From contig NZ_CANMLV010000005.1 of the NCBI RefSeq assembly GCF_947498825.1, positions 1 to 64,000 on the forward strand: DNA of 64,000 bases, written 5' to 3'. Numbering within the stretch: the stretch's first letter is position 1; every line of letters begins with the position of its first letter. This document shows positions 29,435 to 39,134 of this stretch, piece after piece. Origin of the DNA: an uncultured Cedecea sp. (GTDB lineage Bacteria; Pseudomonadota; Gammaproteobacteria; Enterobacterales; Enterobacteriaceae). Under the pieces are notes generated by a model, which ran no database searches, was not told where the DNA came from, and worked only from the letters and a program-made list of their open reading frames with translations. The position numbers and the translations under genes were made by a program.

Positions 29435-30271
29435 ATGATAAAAAAACAAAATATCGCTCTGGCATGTTTATTCTGTGTATCGTTCTATTCTTACTCGTAT
29501 GATATTAAGCGTGTAGAAATCGCCAGTGATAATATTGATAAAAAATTACATGCGACTGTCGTTTTACCTGACAGTTACAGTAAAGAAGATAAGAATTACT
29601 CGACGGTATATTTGCTTCATGGCTGGAGCGGCAATGACCAGAACTGGACTGAAAAAACGCAAGTCGCCAGCCTTGCCGATGACTACCAGCTGATTCTCGT
29701 CATGCCGGATGGTGACTATGATAAATGGTATATAGACAGTCCGGTGCTCGCCAAAAGTAACTATGAAAAATATATTGGTAGCGACGTCCCTTCCTACATT
29801 GATAAGAACTTCAGAACCATTGCGGCTAAAGATGGTCGCGCCATTACTGGCTTGAGCATGGGGGGATTTGGCGCGCTCAATATCGTCTTAAATTACCCAG
29901 GTACTTTTGGTGCGGCAGGAAGTATAAGTGGCGGCGTTGATCCCCGAGACTACCCTAAAAACTGGGGACTGGAAAAAGTTTTTGGCGATCCTGTAAGCAA
30001 CGCAAAATTCTGGAATGAAAAAGCCATTATCAATAATGCCCATCAGTTTATTAATCTGAATATACCCATTTTCATTGAATGTGGAGTGGACGACTTCTTT
30101 ATTGAACCGAACAGAAAGCTCCATCAACGTTTACTAGATTTAAGAATAAAGCACACTTACCAGGAAGGTCCTGGAGGACATACATGGGATTACTGGGATA
30201 ATGCCATAAAATATCAGTTACTGTTTATGAAGAACGCACTGGAAAAAGAACAGGCTAAAAATAAAGTCTGA
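29435..30271 (+). CDS. Secreted alpha/beta-hydrolase esterase (esterase D / tributyrin-esterase type)
   Basis: The 278-residue serine esterase carries a signal peptide (residues 1-21, cleavage near YSYSYD). The oxyanion segment VYLLHGWSGND, nucleophile motif GLSMGG, acid in CGVDDFF and catalytic His in GGHTWDYW are all present. These are features of the Esterase_phd/acetyl-xylan and S-formylglutathione hydrolase group, here in an exported form. AAGGAGG seven bases before ATG 29435 decides the start. It is probably periplasmic or secreted; the substrate is unknown. Confidence 0.88.
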   Translation: MIKKQNIALACLFCVSFYSYSYDIKRVEIASDNIDKKLHATVVLPDSYSKEDKNYSTVYLLHGWSGNDQNWTEKTQVASLADDYQLILVMPDGDYDKWYIDSPVLAKSNYEKYIGSDVPSYIDKNFRTIAAKDGRAITGLSMGGFGALNIVLNYPGTFGAAGSISGGVDPRDYPKNWGLEKVFGDPVSNAKFWNEKAIINNAHQFINLNIPIFIECGVDDFFIEPNRKLHQRLLDLRIKHTYQEGPGGHTWDYWDNAIKYQLLFMKNALEKEQAKNKV

Positions 30272-30282
30272 TATGGATGAGG

Positions 30283-30353
30283 GACGCACAAACTCTACTG
30301 CTGATAATAAAAGGTGGGTGCGTCTCGTTTAATCACAAGGAAACAAGACGCAC
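30283..30353. terminator. Alternative hairpins between convergent genes
   Basis: GTGCGTC at 30318-30324 can pair with GACGCAC on either side (30283-30289 or 30347-30353), giving two mutually exclusive 7-bp stems. The position between convergent stops suggests a two-way terminator. T tracts are weak. Confidence 0.4.
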
Positions 30354-30377
30354 TGTTAAAAGTCTGTGGCCGTAAGG

Positions 30378-30998
30378 CTATTTCGTGCTAAAAGCCAGTT
30401 TAGCCGCAAAGCATAAAAATAGCCCCCCTGTTGCTCTGTCCATAAAGCGGATTACGCTGCCTTTTTTTAATATCACGGAGGCAAAATGCGTGACTAAAAT
30501 AAGCGTGGCTGACCATATCGTACCGATCGTGACATGAATACTGACCAGTATAAATGTCCATACAAAGGGAGAGTGCCCGACAGGTATAAACTGAGGTAAA
30601 AAAGAGACATAGAAAATCCCCATTTTAGGATTCAATACATTTCCAAGCATTCCTCTGACAAACCAGTTCTCGTGTGAAGAGGTTGTGCTATCGTTATAAC
30701 TGAAAGAGGATCTGGGTCGCATCAGCAACTGTATACCCAGCCAGCACAGATACGCCGCACCACAGATTTTAAGTATCGTATAAGCAAGCTCTGAAACGGC
30801 CAGCAGAGCCCCCAGCCCGAACGCGACAAACGTTCCCCATATAAAACAGCCAGTATCAATTCCAAGTGCCGCCTGAAAAGCCTTTTTACCGCCTTCAGCA
30901 CAGCTCGTTCGCAGAATAAGTGCGGTATCAAGGCCAGGCGTAAGAGTCAGTAAGAGTGCTGCGAAGGAAAAAGCGAGAAGTGAATCGGTAATAGACAT
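30378..30998 (-). CDS. LysE/RhtB-family amino-acid exporter
   Basis: The 206-residue inner-membrane exporter has about six membrane segments. The family motif is in LTLTPGLDTALILRTS (PGPN type, here PGLD), and GNVLNPKMGIFYVSFLPQFI is the conserved central loop. Members export homoserine, threonine, leucine or related compounds; the substrate here is unknown. It is the first of two intact members in the window (the other is at 41195) besides the remnant at 25664. Confidence 0.88.
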   Translation of the reverse strand: MSITDSLLAFSFAALLLTLTPGLDTALILRTSCAEGGKKAFQAALGIDTGCFIWGTFVAFGLGALLAVSELAYTILKICGAAYLCWLGIQLLMRPRSSFSYNDSTTSSHENWFVRGMLGNVLNPKMGIFYVSFLPQFIPVGHSPFVWTFILVSIHVTIGTIWSATLILVTHFASVILKKGSVIRFMDRATGGLFLCFAAKLAFSTK

Positions 30999-31146
30999 TT
31001 TCTTGATCCGAAAGAGCAGATGCTACTCACTTGCTTTTACCCAATCAAGCTATTTTCAGCATGGGATCCAGACTAAATAGCGACAAATGAGGACCGTAGC
31101 GATTAGAGTGTTTTTACTAGCCATCACCTGATTAAAGGAGGCCATC

Positions 31147-31815
31147 ATGACGCCCCCCGAACAGAATCGCGTTGTACTGATTGCAGGCGCCACAGGCCTC
31201 GTAGGCGGACAGATATTACAGCTCCTGCTCAATGATCCGGAAGTGACCTGTATTCATGCCCTGAGCCGCAGGCCACTCGGAGTCAGCCACCAGAAACTTC
31301 AAGTCCACCTGGTCGATTTTACATCATTACCACCACTTCCCCCTGCTGATGATCTCTACCTTGCGCTGGGTACGACAATAAAAGTCGCAGGCAGTAAAGA
31401 GGCGTTCCGTGCCGTGGATTTTAAGGCCAGTTTAGCCGTTGCACAGGCGGCAATATCAGCAGGAGTCAGTCGTATAGGCCTGGTCAGCGCTGGCGGGGCA
31501 AATATAAAATCATCCCTGCTTTATCCCCGGGTTAAAGGGGAACTGGAAGAGGCGCTCAAAGAACTCCCCCTCACGACCCTGGTCATTGCACAGCCTTCTC
31601 TGCTACTTGATTATCGCCGTGGGCTTGGGCAACCCATTCGCTTGGTAGAAATGATTTCGATCCCTCTGGCTAAACTGCTCTCCCCTGTTCTTCCCGGAGC
31701 CTACAAACCCGTCAAACCTCAAGCCGTTGCCCGCGCATTGGTGAAAAATGTCACCACCGCAGAAGGGATTGTGGTTCTCACTTCTGAGCAGTTAATCAGG
31801 CAGGGAAAAAACTAA
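31147..31815 (+). CDS. NAD(P)-binding protein, YraR-like
   Basis: The 222-residue atypical short-chain dehydrogenase has the Rossmann motif GATGLVGG near residues 14-21. The segments LGTTIKVAGSKEAF, VSAGGAN, RVKGELEEAL and IAQPSLLL are arranged as in E. coli YraR and the HTATIP2 group. The function is unknown. In E. coli yraR lies near the yraM-yraN-diaA-yraP cluster, found about 4 kb away here, which supports the assignment. AAAGGAGG precedes the ATG. Confidence 0.82.
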   Translation: MTPPEQNRVVLIAGATGLVGGQILQLLLNDPEVTCIHALSRRPLGVSHQKLQVHLVDFTSLPPLPPADDLYLALGTTIKVAGSKEAFRAVDFKASLAVAQAAISAGVSRIGLVSAGGANIKSSLLYPRVKGELEEALKELPLTTLVIAQPSLLLDYRRGLGQPIRLVEMISIPLAKLLSPVLPGAYKPVKPQAVARALVKNVTTAEGIVVLTSEQLIRQGKN

Positions 31816-31867
31816 AGCCTCGCCTTACGGCTAACAGCCAGGAAATGTACTGAAAACCAAAAAACGG

Positions 31868-32848
31868 TTATTTTGCGCAAAAGGGTGAGTTCCGGATAAG
31901 AAAATGCGCAATCGAGTCAATTAAACCTGGAGCCAGGGGAAGCGCAGGTTCCGCATATGATGCGATATTGTCCTGGAGGTCCGAAGTCACCTCTTTCATC
32001 ACATGGTTCATATCAGGAAATACCATCAGGGATGCTTGAGGATTGGCGGCTTTAAGCTGTCTCGCATCGTCTTCTGTCACCTGAAGATCGCGTTGCCCTT
32101 GTAGCACCAGCACGGGTTTAGAAAGGGTCGAAATAAGCTGGCGAGGATCGTATGAAAATGCATCAATCAAAAATCCCTGAACGGAAGAATGAAAGAGACT
32201 CTGTAGGGCCGGATGTATATTTGTTGTATCGATTCGTCGCCGATGCTCCAGAGCATCAATTATCGGTAATGCTTCTTTTAATAACGCAGCGTTTGCCGGG
32301 TTAGCTTTAAATTGTTCCCTCAAAACCTCTCCCATTGGCCTTCCTGGCGTTGCGATAAGAACAACTCCGCACACCTCCTCTTCTGGAGCCGAAGCAAGGG
32401 CGACAACACCGCCCTCACTGTGCCCTGCAAGCCAAATACAGGAGGCTGGCATCTCACGCCTGAGCACCTTTATCCAGGCCCGGATGTCGTCAACATAGTC
32501 TGCAATCGTCACTGCATTAGCATCCTGGACCGCCATTGCACTGGCAAACATTCCACGTTTATCGATACGAAGCGTTGCAAAGCCTTTTGCAGCCAGGCCT
32601 TTAGCAAGAAGGCGGTACGCGGATGCCTTCACACCCAACGGATTATTTCCATCCCTGTCGGTAGGCCCGGAGCCAGGAATAATAAGAACAACTCCGTCGG
32701 GTGTTAAATCTGGAGTGAGTAACGTGCCTTTCAAAGGGCCTTTTGGCCCAGGGGCCTCGAGAAAAATTTCGGAAAATGTCGCCTTTACTGACGTCTGACT
32801 CACTGATGAGCATGCACTTAAAAGAGCAACAGAGGCTATCGTTTTCAC
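31868..32848 (-). CDS. Alpha/beta hydrolase, possible lipoprotein
   Basis: The 326-residue hydrolase shows the oxyanion segment LIIPGSGPTDRDGNNP, the nucleophile elbow GHSEGG, the acid near LQGQRDLQV and His in MNHVMK, a pattern of the YqiA/Hydrolase_4 or BAAT-like family. The N-terminus VALLSACSS resembles a lipobox with a very short n-region, so it may be a lipoprotein; the start is uncertain. It is convergent with the YraR-like gene. The substrate is unknown. Confidence 0.8.
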   Translation of the reverse strand: MKTIASVALLSACSSVSQTSVKATFSEIFLEAPGPKGPLKGTLLTPDLTPDGVVLIIPGSGPTDRDGNNPLGVKASAYRLLAKGLAAKGFATLRIDKRGMFASAMAVQDANAVTIADYVDDIRAWIKVLRREMPASCIWLAGHSEGGVVALASAPEEEVCGVVLIATPGRPMGEVLREQFKANPANAALLKEALPIIDALEHRRRIDTTNIHPALQSLFHSSVQGFLIDAFSYDPRQLISTLSKPVLVLQGQRDLQVTEDDARQLKAANPQASLMVFPDMNHVMKEVTSDLQDNIASYAEPALPLAPGLIDSIAHFLIRNSPFCAK

Positions 32849-32914
32849 CGATAATATTCCTGTAAGATCAAGCGCAGCGTAAGCCGATTGATATTATCTA
32901 GATCGATAACACGA

Positions 32915-33337
32915 CTACAGCATATCTTTAATACCATCAGGGAACACCGGTAGCACATCACTAAGTACCGTGGCTTGTTCAATCCAGCGCATCACAATCG
33001 GTACGCCATTGGACTCAACACCGTGCACAATCTCTTTCTGATAAAACGACTCATCAGCAAAACGGCCTTCATAGACAAAGACGATTTCGTGCCCTGGCTT
33101 GCCGTTGAAATCGAAAATATTCTCGGATACGCCTAACAATTTTAATTCTACAGCTTCAGCGCCAATCTCTTCTTCCACCTCGCGAATTGCCGCAGCAACT
33201 GAAGTCTCACCAAAATCAACGCCACCACCAACAGGCAACAAGAAGTGTATTTTTTTGACCGGATCGTATCCTTCTGCCAGCAGAATTCGCCCATTATGGC
33301 GAAAAAGACAGACGGATTTAGCTCTTATCTTACTCAT
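32915..33337 (-). CDS. NUDIX hydrolase
   Basis: The 140-residue protein carries the NUDIX box GGGVDFGETSVAAAIREVEE followed by EIGAE, fitting GX5EX7REUXEEXGU, which binds Mg and hydrolyses nucleoside diphosphate-linked compounds. I choose ATG 33337 because GAGGAAAC lies 9 bases upstream and the protein begins MSKIRAKSVCLFRHNGR. An upstream ATG at 33388 would add 17 unlikely residues. The substrate is unknown. Confidence 0.85.
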   Translation of the reverse strand: MSKIRAKSVCLFRHNGRILLAEGYDPVKKIHFLLPVGGGVDFGETSVAAAIREVEEEIGAEAVELKLLGVSENIFDFNGKPGHEIVFVYEGRFADESFYQKEIVHGVESNGVPIVMRWIEQATVLSDVLPVFPDGIKDML

Positions 33338-33606
33338 GATTAAAGTTTCCTCGGCAAAAAAGAGAGAAAATCTACATGAGGATATCAACGTGTATTGCGA
33401 TCCTGCTCAAAGAACGGAACATAACTCTTACTGATACAAGCGCCAGCGTAAGAAATATATTGTAATCTGAAATGGAGGCTGTAACGGTTGCCACGTTTGA
33501 GTATATGCGGAATGGAACAGCCGTTGGTGCGTCTCGTTTGTATCACAGTCTGTGTCACAGTTAGCCTTCAAAGCACCGGGACACACCAACGTATTGTTTT
33601 TGAATG
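33338..33606. other. Intergenic, NUDIX gene to rnpB 3' end
   Basis: There is no coding frame. An imperfect 12-bp inverted repeat with one G-U-type pair (33522-33533 and 33580-33591) lies just downstream of rnpB. No T tract follows on the minus strand, so it may be a processing or Rho-dependent end. The 14-base string ggtgcgtctcgttt here also occurs at 30317-30330. Confidence 0.45.
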
Positions 33607-33987
<381 letters not shown>

Positions 33988-33994
33988 GCGGCGA

Positions 33995-34000
33995 AGTATA
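33995..34000 (-). promoter_or_regulatory. -10 element of rnpB
   Basis: TATACT on the minus strand, seven bases before the mature 5' end, followed by TCGCCGC as in the E. coli rnpB promoter. The -35 box is not clear. Confidence 0.65.
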
Positions 34001-34091
34001 GTGGGTTTCCCCTCCAGTGTCACGCAGCACACCCATTTCCCTGTCTCTGTTGTTTACTCCCTGAACAAAACAGGGCGAAAAAACGTGATAC

Positions 34092-34958
34092 TTACTTGTC
34101 TGCCTGATCCAAAGCGTATTTATATAACGCGTTCTTCTTCACGCCATGAATTTCTGCCGTTAGTGCCGCCGCTTTTTTCAGCGGTAACTCCGTTTGCAAT
34201 AATGCCAGCGTGCGAAGAGCATCGGCCGGAAGTGCATCATCACTTTGCACTTTGAAACCTTCAACAATCAGGACCATTTCCCCTTTGCGACGGTTTTCAT
34301 CTTCTTTCACCCAGGCCAGAAGTTCCCCGACCGGTGCACCATGAATCGACTCCCAGGTTTTGGTCAGTTCACGCGCCAGTACCACATAGCGCGATTCACC
34401 CAGCACGCTGCAAATATCTTCAAGACTATCCAGTAAACGGTGAGTAGATTCGTAAAAAATCAGGGTACGGGTTTCTTGTTCAATCGCTTTGAGTGCGTCA
34501 CAGCGACCTTTGGTTTTGGCTGGTAAAAAACCTTCATAGCAGAAACGGTCTGATGGAAGCCCTGCTGCACTCAATGCAGCAATCGCAGCACAAGGACCAG
34601 GCAGAGGCACAACGCGAATGCCAGCTTCACGGCAGGTACGAACCAGATGATAACCCGGATCGTTAATTAACGGCGTTCCGGCATCCGATACCAGAGCAAT
34701 ACTTTGCCCTTCCTGTAGCTTTGCCAGTAAAGTTTCGGCTTTTTGTTGCTCATTATGGTCATGAAGCGCGAATAAGCGCGCATTTATTGCAAAATGCTGT
34801 AATAAAAGGCCAGTATGACGCGTATCCTCTGCGGCAATCAGATCAACACTCTGTAACACCGAGAGGGCCCGCTGTGTGATGTCGCCGAGATTGCCAATCG
34901 GTGTCGGGACGATATAGAGCGTTTTCGCTAAAATCGCAGCCGTTTCGTGTTGTTTCAT
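34092..34958 (-). CDS. rsmI: 16S rRNA 2'-O-ribose C1402 methyltransferase RsmI
   Basis: RsmI methylates the ribose of C1402 in the 16S decoding centre. It is a tetrapyrrole-methylase-fold SAM enzyme. Signatures are [45 protein letters not shown] and [18 protein letters not shown]. The 288-residue length is normal. It is divergent from lpoA (62 bases), and rnpB follows on the same strand. Confidence 0.96.
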   Translation of the reverse strand: MKQHETAAILAKTLYIVPTPIGNLGDITQRALSVLQSVDLIAAEDTRHTGLLLQHFAINARLFALHDHNEQQKAETLLAKLQEGQSIALVSDAGTPLINDPGYHLVRTCREAGIRVVPLPGPCAAIAALSAAGLPSDRFCYEGFLPAKTKGRCDALKAIEQETRTLIFYESTHRLLDSLEDICSVLGESRYVVLARELTKTWESIHGAPVGELLAWVKEDENRRKGEMVLIVEGFKVQSDDALPADALRTLALLQTELPLKKAAALTAEIHGVKKNALYKYALDQADK

Positions 34959-35020
34959 TGTTTCATCCGTATTGCCGTTTTAATATTGAACACTGAGATT
35001 AAAAAACCACTGGATATTGA

Positions 35021-36994
35021 ATGCGACTCTCAACCTTAAAACTATCAAAAGCCGGACGCAGTTTACCTGTTTTACTCGCTGCGCTGTTTTTTGCCGGGTG
35101 TACTTTACAGACATCCGTTCCACCCCAAGAGCTGCCGCCAGCCAATGGTACTGCTAATTCAGCCTGGTATCTGCAACAGATAGAGCAGAGCTCAGATGAT
35201 AACAAGACCCAATGGCAATTACTCGCCATTCGTGCACTGTTACAAGAAGGGCAAACTGAGCAGGCTATCAATATTTATAACCAGCTCCCGGAAAAGCTTA
35301 ATAATGCTCAGCAACTGGAGCAGTCATTACTGATGGCGCAAATTAAAACTGCCCAGCAGGATTATGCCGCTGCAATTGCACTACTCAATAATATTGATGC
35401 CACTCGTCTGGATACCAACCAGCAGCAGGCTTACTATAGCGCGGTGATTGCAGCCAGCGCAGGACAGCCATCGCTGGCCCTGCTGCGTGCTTATATTGCC
35501 CAAGAACAGCTATTAAGCAATGACAACAAGCAGGAAAATATTGACGCTACCTGGCAAGCGGTATCATCCATGACCCCTGAGCAAATGAATAGTCTGGTGA
35601 TTAACGCTGACGAGAATACTTTGCAAGGCTGGCTGGAACTTCAGCAAATCTGGACCAACAATCGCACAGATTTGGATAAACTAAAAACCGGTATTCAAGA
35701 GTGGCAGATACGTTATCCGAATAATCCAGGAGCAAAACTTTTACCAACCCAGCTGATCAACCTTCAGAATATGAATGTCGGTAACGCTTCAGTCGGAAAA
35801 ATTGCCTTACTACTCCCACTGAATGGTCAGGCAGGGGTATTCGGTCGCAGTATTCAGCAAGGCTTTGAGGCAGCGAGAACCCAAGGTTCACAGCCCGTGA
35901 ACGTTCCGCAAACCAGCGACAGCCAGGCAACCGCTGATTTATCTTATCTTGCCGACATCATTCCTTCGATGGTTGAACAACCTCAGCCATCGGCGCTTTC
36001 CTCTGCGCCAGCTAACCCAAATGCAGAAATTAAGATCTACGATACCAGTAGCCAGCCTGTCGACCAGATACTGGCTCAGGCCCAGATTGATGGTGCAACG
36101 GTTGTCGTCGGTCCATTGCTAAAAAATGATGTCGATGCCTTGCCTGGTGTGAACAGCTCACTGAATATTCTGGCGCTCAATGAGCCAGAAACCGCGCAGA
36201 ATCATCCAAACATTTGTTATTTTGCTCTTTCTCCTGAAGATGAAGCCCGCGACGCTGCCCATCATATCTGGCAGCAAAATCAGCGTAGCCCATTATTACT
36301 GGTTCCCTCTAACCCATTGGGTGAGCGAGTCGCTAAAGCCTTTACCAGTGAATGGCAAAGTCTGGGCGGTGGCACCGTACTGCAACAACGTTTAGGTTCT
36401 GTAAGTGATTTAAAACGTAGTATTAATGGTGGTTCCGGCATTGCTTTAACCGGTACTCCCGTTATCACTGCGAATAATCCTCCTGAATCAGTCACTATTG
36501 GCTACCTGACTATCCCAACAGTACCTGTTGAACCTCAGATAGCCAGCAGCGGTGGAAATGTAGATGCGGTTTATATTGTCGCTTCATCAGATGAAATGGC
36601 GCTGATTAAACCACTGATCACGATGCGCACCGGAAGCCGCAGTAGCACTCAGTTATATGCAAGCTCCCGTAGCGCACAAGGTATCAGCGGCCCGGATTAC
36701 CGCTTTGAAATGGAAGGCCTGCAGTACAGTGAAATTCCGCTTCTCTCTGGCGGTAACCCACAGCTGATGCAGCAAGCGTTGAATAGCGTGAATAACGATT
36801 ATTCCCTGGCGCGCTTGTATGCTATGGGCGTTGATGCCTGGTCTCTCGCCAACCATTTTGCTGAATTGCGTCAGAATCCTGGTTTTGCACTCAACGGTAA
36901 TACCGGCCAATTAAGTACTACGACAGATTGTGTCGTTAACAGAAAGCTGAACTGGCTACAATTCAGCCAAGGTCAGGTTGTTCCGGTACCGTGA
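35021..36994 (+). CDS. lpoA: Outer-membrane lipoprotein LpoA, activator of PBP1A
   Basis: LpoA reaches from the outer membrane through the peptidoglycan to stimulate PBP1A (MrcA). The 657-residue product has a lipoprotein signal with lipobox LFFAGC (Cys27). A TPR-like N-terminal domain (about 35-250, with many helix-forming Gln/Leu repeats) is followed by a periplasmic-binding-protein-like domain from [20 protein letters not shown]. It is slightly shorter than the E. coli protein (678), mostly in the Gln/Pro/Ser linker. The stop overlaps the yraN start. Confidence 0.95.
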   Translation: MRLSTLKLSKAGRSLPVLLAALFFAGCTLQTSVPPQELPPANGTANSAWYLQQIEQSSDDNKTQWQLLAIRALLQEGQTEQAINIYNQLPEKLNNAQQLEQSLLMAQIKTAQQDYAAAIALLNNIDATRLDTNQQQAYYSAVIAASAGQPSLALLRAYIAQEQLLSNDNKQENIDATWQAVSSMTPEQMNSLVINADENTLQGWLELQQIWTNNRTDLDKLKTGIQEWQIRYPNNPGAKLLPTQLINLQNMNVGNASVGKIALLLPLNGQAGVFGRSIQQGFEAARTQGSQPVNVPQTSDSQATADLSYLADIIPSMVEQPQPSALSSAPANPNAEIKIYDTSSQPVDQILAQAQIDGATVVVGPLLKNDVDALPGVNSSLNILALNEPETAQNHPNICYFALSPEDEARDAAHHIWQQNQRSPLLLVPSNPLGERVAKAFTSEWQSLGGGTVLQQRLGSVSDLKRSINGGSGIALTGTPVITANNPPESVTIGYLTIPTVPVEPQIASSGGNVDAVYIVASSDEMALIKPLITMRTGSRSSTQLYASSRSAQGISGPDYRFEMEGLQYSEIPLLSGGNPQLMQQALNSVNNDYSLARLYAMGVDAWSLANHFAELRQNPGFALNGNTGQLSTTTDCVVNRKLNWLQFSQGQVVPVP

Positions 36995-37347
36995 ATACTC
37001 AAGAGCGCGGCGCAGGCTATGAAATAAAAGCGCGTCGCTACCTTGAGTCACGTGGGTTGCAGTTTATCGCCGCGAATGTGTATGTTCGTGGCGGTGAAAT
37101 AGACCTTATTATGCGACATCACCAAGTTATCGTGTTTGTCGAAGTCCGTTTTCGCCGTAATGATGCTTTCGGCAGTGCTGCTGCGAGTGTCACGAGCCGA
37201 AAGCAAAAACGCCTGCTTCATACTGCCAGTGTATGGCTGAATGGAGCAGGTGAAAGCTTTGAGACTGTAGATTGCCGTTTTGATGTGGTAGCGTTCACCG
37301 GCAATGAAATAGAGTGGCTAACCAACGCGTTTGCCACTGAAATCTAA
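36991..37347 (+). CDS. yraN: UPF0102 protein YraN (GTG start)
   Basis: The 118-residue protein has a restriction-endonuclease-like fold: [15 protein letters not shown], then GGEIDLIMR and IVFVEVRFR, giving the E-x-D-x-EVR active-site pattern of Holliday-junction-resolvase-like nucleases. The activity of YraN is not established. The GTG start overlaps the lpoA TGA by four bases (GTGA), so the two are translationally coupled. Confidence 0.93.
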   Translation: MNTQERGAGYEIKARRYLESRGLQFIAANVYVRGGEIDLIMRHHQVIVFVEVRFRRNDAFGSAAASVTSRKQKRLLHTASVWLNGAGESFETVDCRFDVVAFTGNEIEWLTNAFATEI

Positions 37348-37365
37348 AAAACCAGGTAAATCAAC

Positions 37366-37956
37366 GTGCTTGAAAGAATCAAAGCCTGCTTCACGGAAAG
37401 CATTCAAACTCAGATAGCAGCAGCAGAAGCCTTACCAGATGCTATCTCTCGGGCAGCTATCACTCTGGTTCAGTCTTTGCTGAACGGTAATAAGATCCTG
37501 TGCTGCGGCAATGGTACATCTGCCGCGAATGCTCAGCATTTTGCGGCCAGTATGATTAATCGCTTTGAAACAGAGCGTCCCGGTTTACCTGCTATTGCAC
37601 TTAATGCGGATACAGTGGTCTTAACAGCGATTGCTAACGATCGCCTGCATCAGGAAGTGTATGCCAAGCAGGTTCGTGCGCTTGGCCAGGCTGGTGATAT
37701 TCTGTTAGCCATCTCTACCCGCGGCAACAGCCGTGATATTGTCAAAGCAGTGGAAGCAGCTGTCACACGGGATATGACCATCATTGCCTTAACAGGCTAC
37801 GATGGCGGTGAACTCGCCGGCTTGCTGGGGCCGCAGGATGTAGAAATCCGCATTCCTTCCCACCACAGCACGCGTATTCAGGAAATGCACATGCTGACTG
37901 TAAACTGCTTATGTGATCTTATCGATAACACGCTGTTTCCTCATCAGGACGGATAA
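37366..37956 (+). CDS. diaA: DnaA initiator-associating protein DiaA (GTG start)
   Basis: DiaA is a tetrameric SIS-domain protein that binds DnaA and promotes ordered initiation at oriC. The 196-residue product shows the SIS features [35 protein letters not shown] and the C-terminal [20 protein letters not shown]. Distinguishing it from sedoheptulose-7-P isomerase GmhA relies on its place between yraN and dolP. Its start is a GTG 18 bases after yraN. Confidence 0.94.
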   Translation: MLERIKACFTESIQTQIAAAEALPDAISRAAITLVQSLLNGNKILCCGNGTSAANAQHFAASMINRFETERPGLPAIALNADTVVLTAIANDRLHQEVYAKQVRALGQAGDILLAISTRGNSRDIVKAVEAAVTRDMTIIALTGYDGGELAGLLGPQDVEIRIPSHHSTRIQEMHMLTVNCLCDLIDNTLFPHQDG

Positions 37957-38042
37957 TTTTATCCTGAAGGTGATGAAAAATGACCTGCGATGTTGTCTGA
38001 CGGACCTGAGAGATGACACCTCTTTCAAAAGAAGGAATCAAT

Positions 38043-38618
38043 ATGAAGGTTATTACGCCCATCGCAGTGCTTGTCTCTGCATTGTTACTTCAGGGCTGTG
38101 TTGGTGCAGTGCTCGTCGGTACTACCGCTGTAGCAACCAAAACAGCAACCGACCCGCGTACTGTAGGTACCCAGGTTGACGATGGAACATTAGAACTACG
38201 TGTGAGCAATGCGCTCAATAAAGATGAGCAAATCAAAAAAGAGGCACGTATCAACGTAACGGCCTATCAGGGGAAAGTGCTGCTGACAGGTCAGGCCCCT
38301 AATTCTGAAGTGTCTGCTCGCGCCAAACAAATTGCTATGGGTGTTGATGGCGCAACTGAAGTCTACAACGAAGTTCGTAACGGGCCAAAAATTGGCTTAG
38401 GTACAGCGTCCAGTGATACTTGGATAACCACTAAGATCCGTTCACAATTGCTGGCAAGCGATCAAGTTAAATCCACAAGTGTCAAAGTCACGACCGAAAA
38501 TGGTGAAGTTTTCTTACTGGGTCTGGTTACTGAGCGGGAAGGAAAAGCGGCGGCAGAGACTGCCAGTCGGGTCAGTGGTGTGAAGCACGTCACCACGGCA
38601 TTTACTTTTATAAAATAA
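38043..38618 (+). CDS. dolP: Division/outer-membrane stress-associated lipoprotein DolP
   Basis: DolP (YraP) is an outer-membrane lipoprotein that maintains envelope integrity and supports BAM. The lipobox LLQGC has Cys19, and two BON domains follow (about 45-115 and 125-190; RVSNALNKDEQIKKEARINV and DTWITTKIRSQLLASDQVKS mark their starts). Length is 191 from ATG 38043, which has AGAAGGAATC upstream, the E. coli length. In E. coli yraP is a sigma-E regulon member; I did not identify a sigma-E promoter here. Confidence 0.95.
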   Translation: MKVITPIAVLVSALLLQGCVGAVLVGTTAVATKTATDPRTVGTQVDDGTLELRVSNALNKDEQIKKEARINVTAYQGKVLLTGQAPNSEVSARAKQIAMGVDGATEVYNEVRNGPKIGLGTASSDTWITTKIRSQLLASDQVKSTSVKVTTENGEVFLLGLVTEREGKAAAETASRVSGVKHVTTAFTFIK

Positions 38619-38640
38619 CGCACACAACAAGAACGAAGGC

Positions 38641-38670
38641 GTAACAGGCAGAATCACCACTGCCTGTTAC
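38641..38670. terminator. Inverted repeat between convergent dolP and cybC
   Basis: GTAACAGGCAG and CTGCCTGTTAC form a perfect 11-bp stem around an eight-base loop. It lies between two convergent stops, so it may end transcripts from both sides, although T tracts are poor. Confidence 0.55.
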
Positions 38671-38683
38671 GTCAGCCAGCGGA

Positions 38684-39082
38684 TTAACGATACTTTTTGT
38701 GGTATTCGTTACGTGTTGCTTTAAACTCTTCCGCCACAGCTTTCGCCTCGTCGACTTTACCTGCGTCAGCCAGTTTCATCGCCTCATCAATCTGCGCGAT
38801 AAGAATATCAAATCCATGCTGATAATCTTTCATCGCTTCGCTGTCTGCAGACTCTTTTTCAAGCTTAGGTGGTACGCCTTTTTTGGCATCCATTGCCGCT
38901 TCACGCATATTGGTTAACGCTTTTTTCAGAGGGGCTGCATCTGTAGCTTTGAGTACTGTACCGTAGTTTTGAGCCAGAACATCCATGTCTTCAGCGACAT
39001 CATTTGCCAGGGCTGAAACACTGCTCAGGAGGAGGGTTGACATTGTTAACATTGCAATCAAGTGTTTACGCAATTTGCTCAC
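38684..39082 (-). CDS. cybC: Cytochrome b562
   Basis: The periplasmic four-helix haem protein has 132 residues with a signal peptide to about residue 26 (SVSALA-ND). Likely haem ligands are Met near the start of the mature protein (NDVAEDMDVLAQNYG) and His in the C-terminal RNEYHKKYR, at the positions expected for cytochrome b562. There is no CxxCH, so the haem is non-covalent. Its electron-transfer partner is unknown. It lies downstream of pmbA on the same strand, as in E. coli. Confidence 0.92.
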   Translation of the reverse strand: MSKLRKHLIAMLTMSTLLLSSVSALANDVAEDMDVLAQNYGTVLKATDAAPLKKALTNMREAAMDAKKGVPPKLEKESADSEAMKDYQHGFDILIAQIDEAMKLADAGKVDEAKAVAEEFKATRNEYHKKYR

Positions 39083-39134
39083 CTATTATTTTTTTATTCA
39101 AAAACTGGCGCAATCTCTCACGCCACACAAATTT

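Noticed and set aside
19690-33400. Prophage or integrative element
   Set aside because: No integrase, phage structural gene or tRNA-linked direct repeats are seen; genes are scattered singletons.
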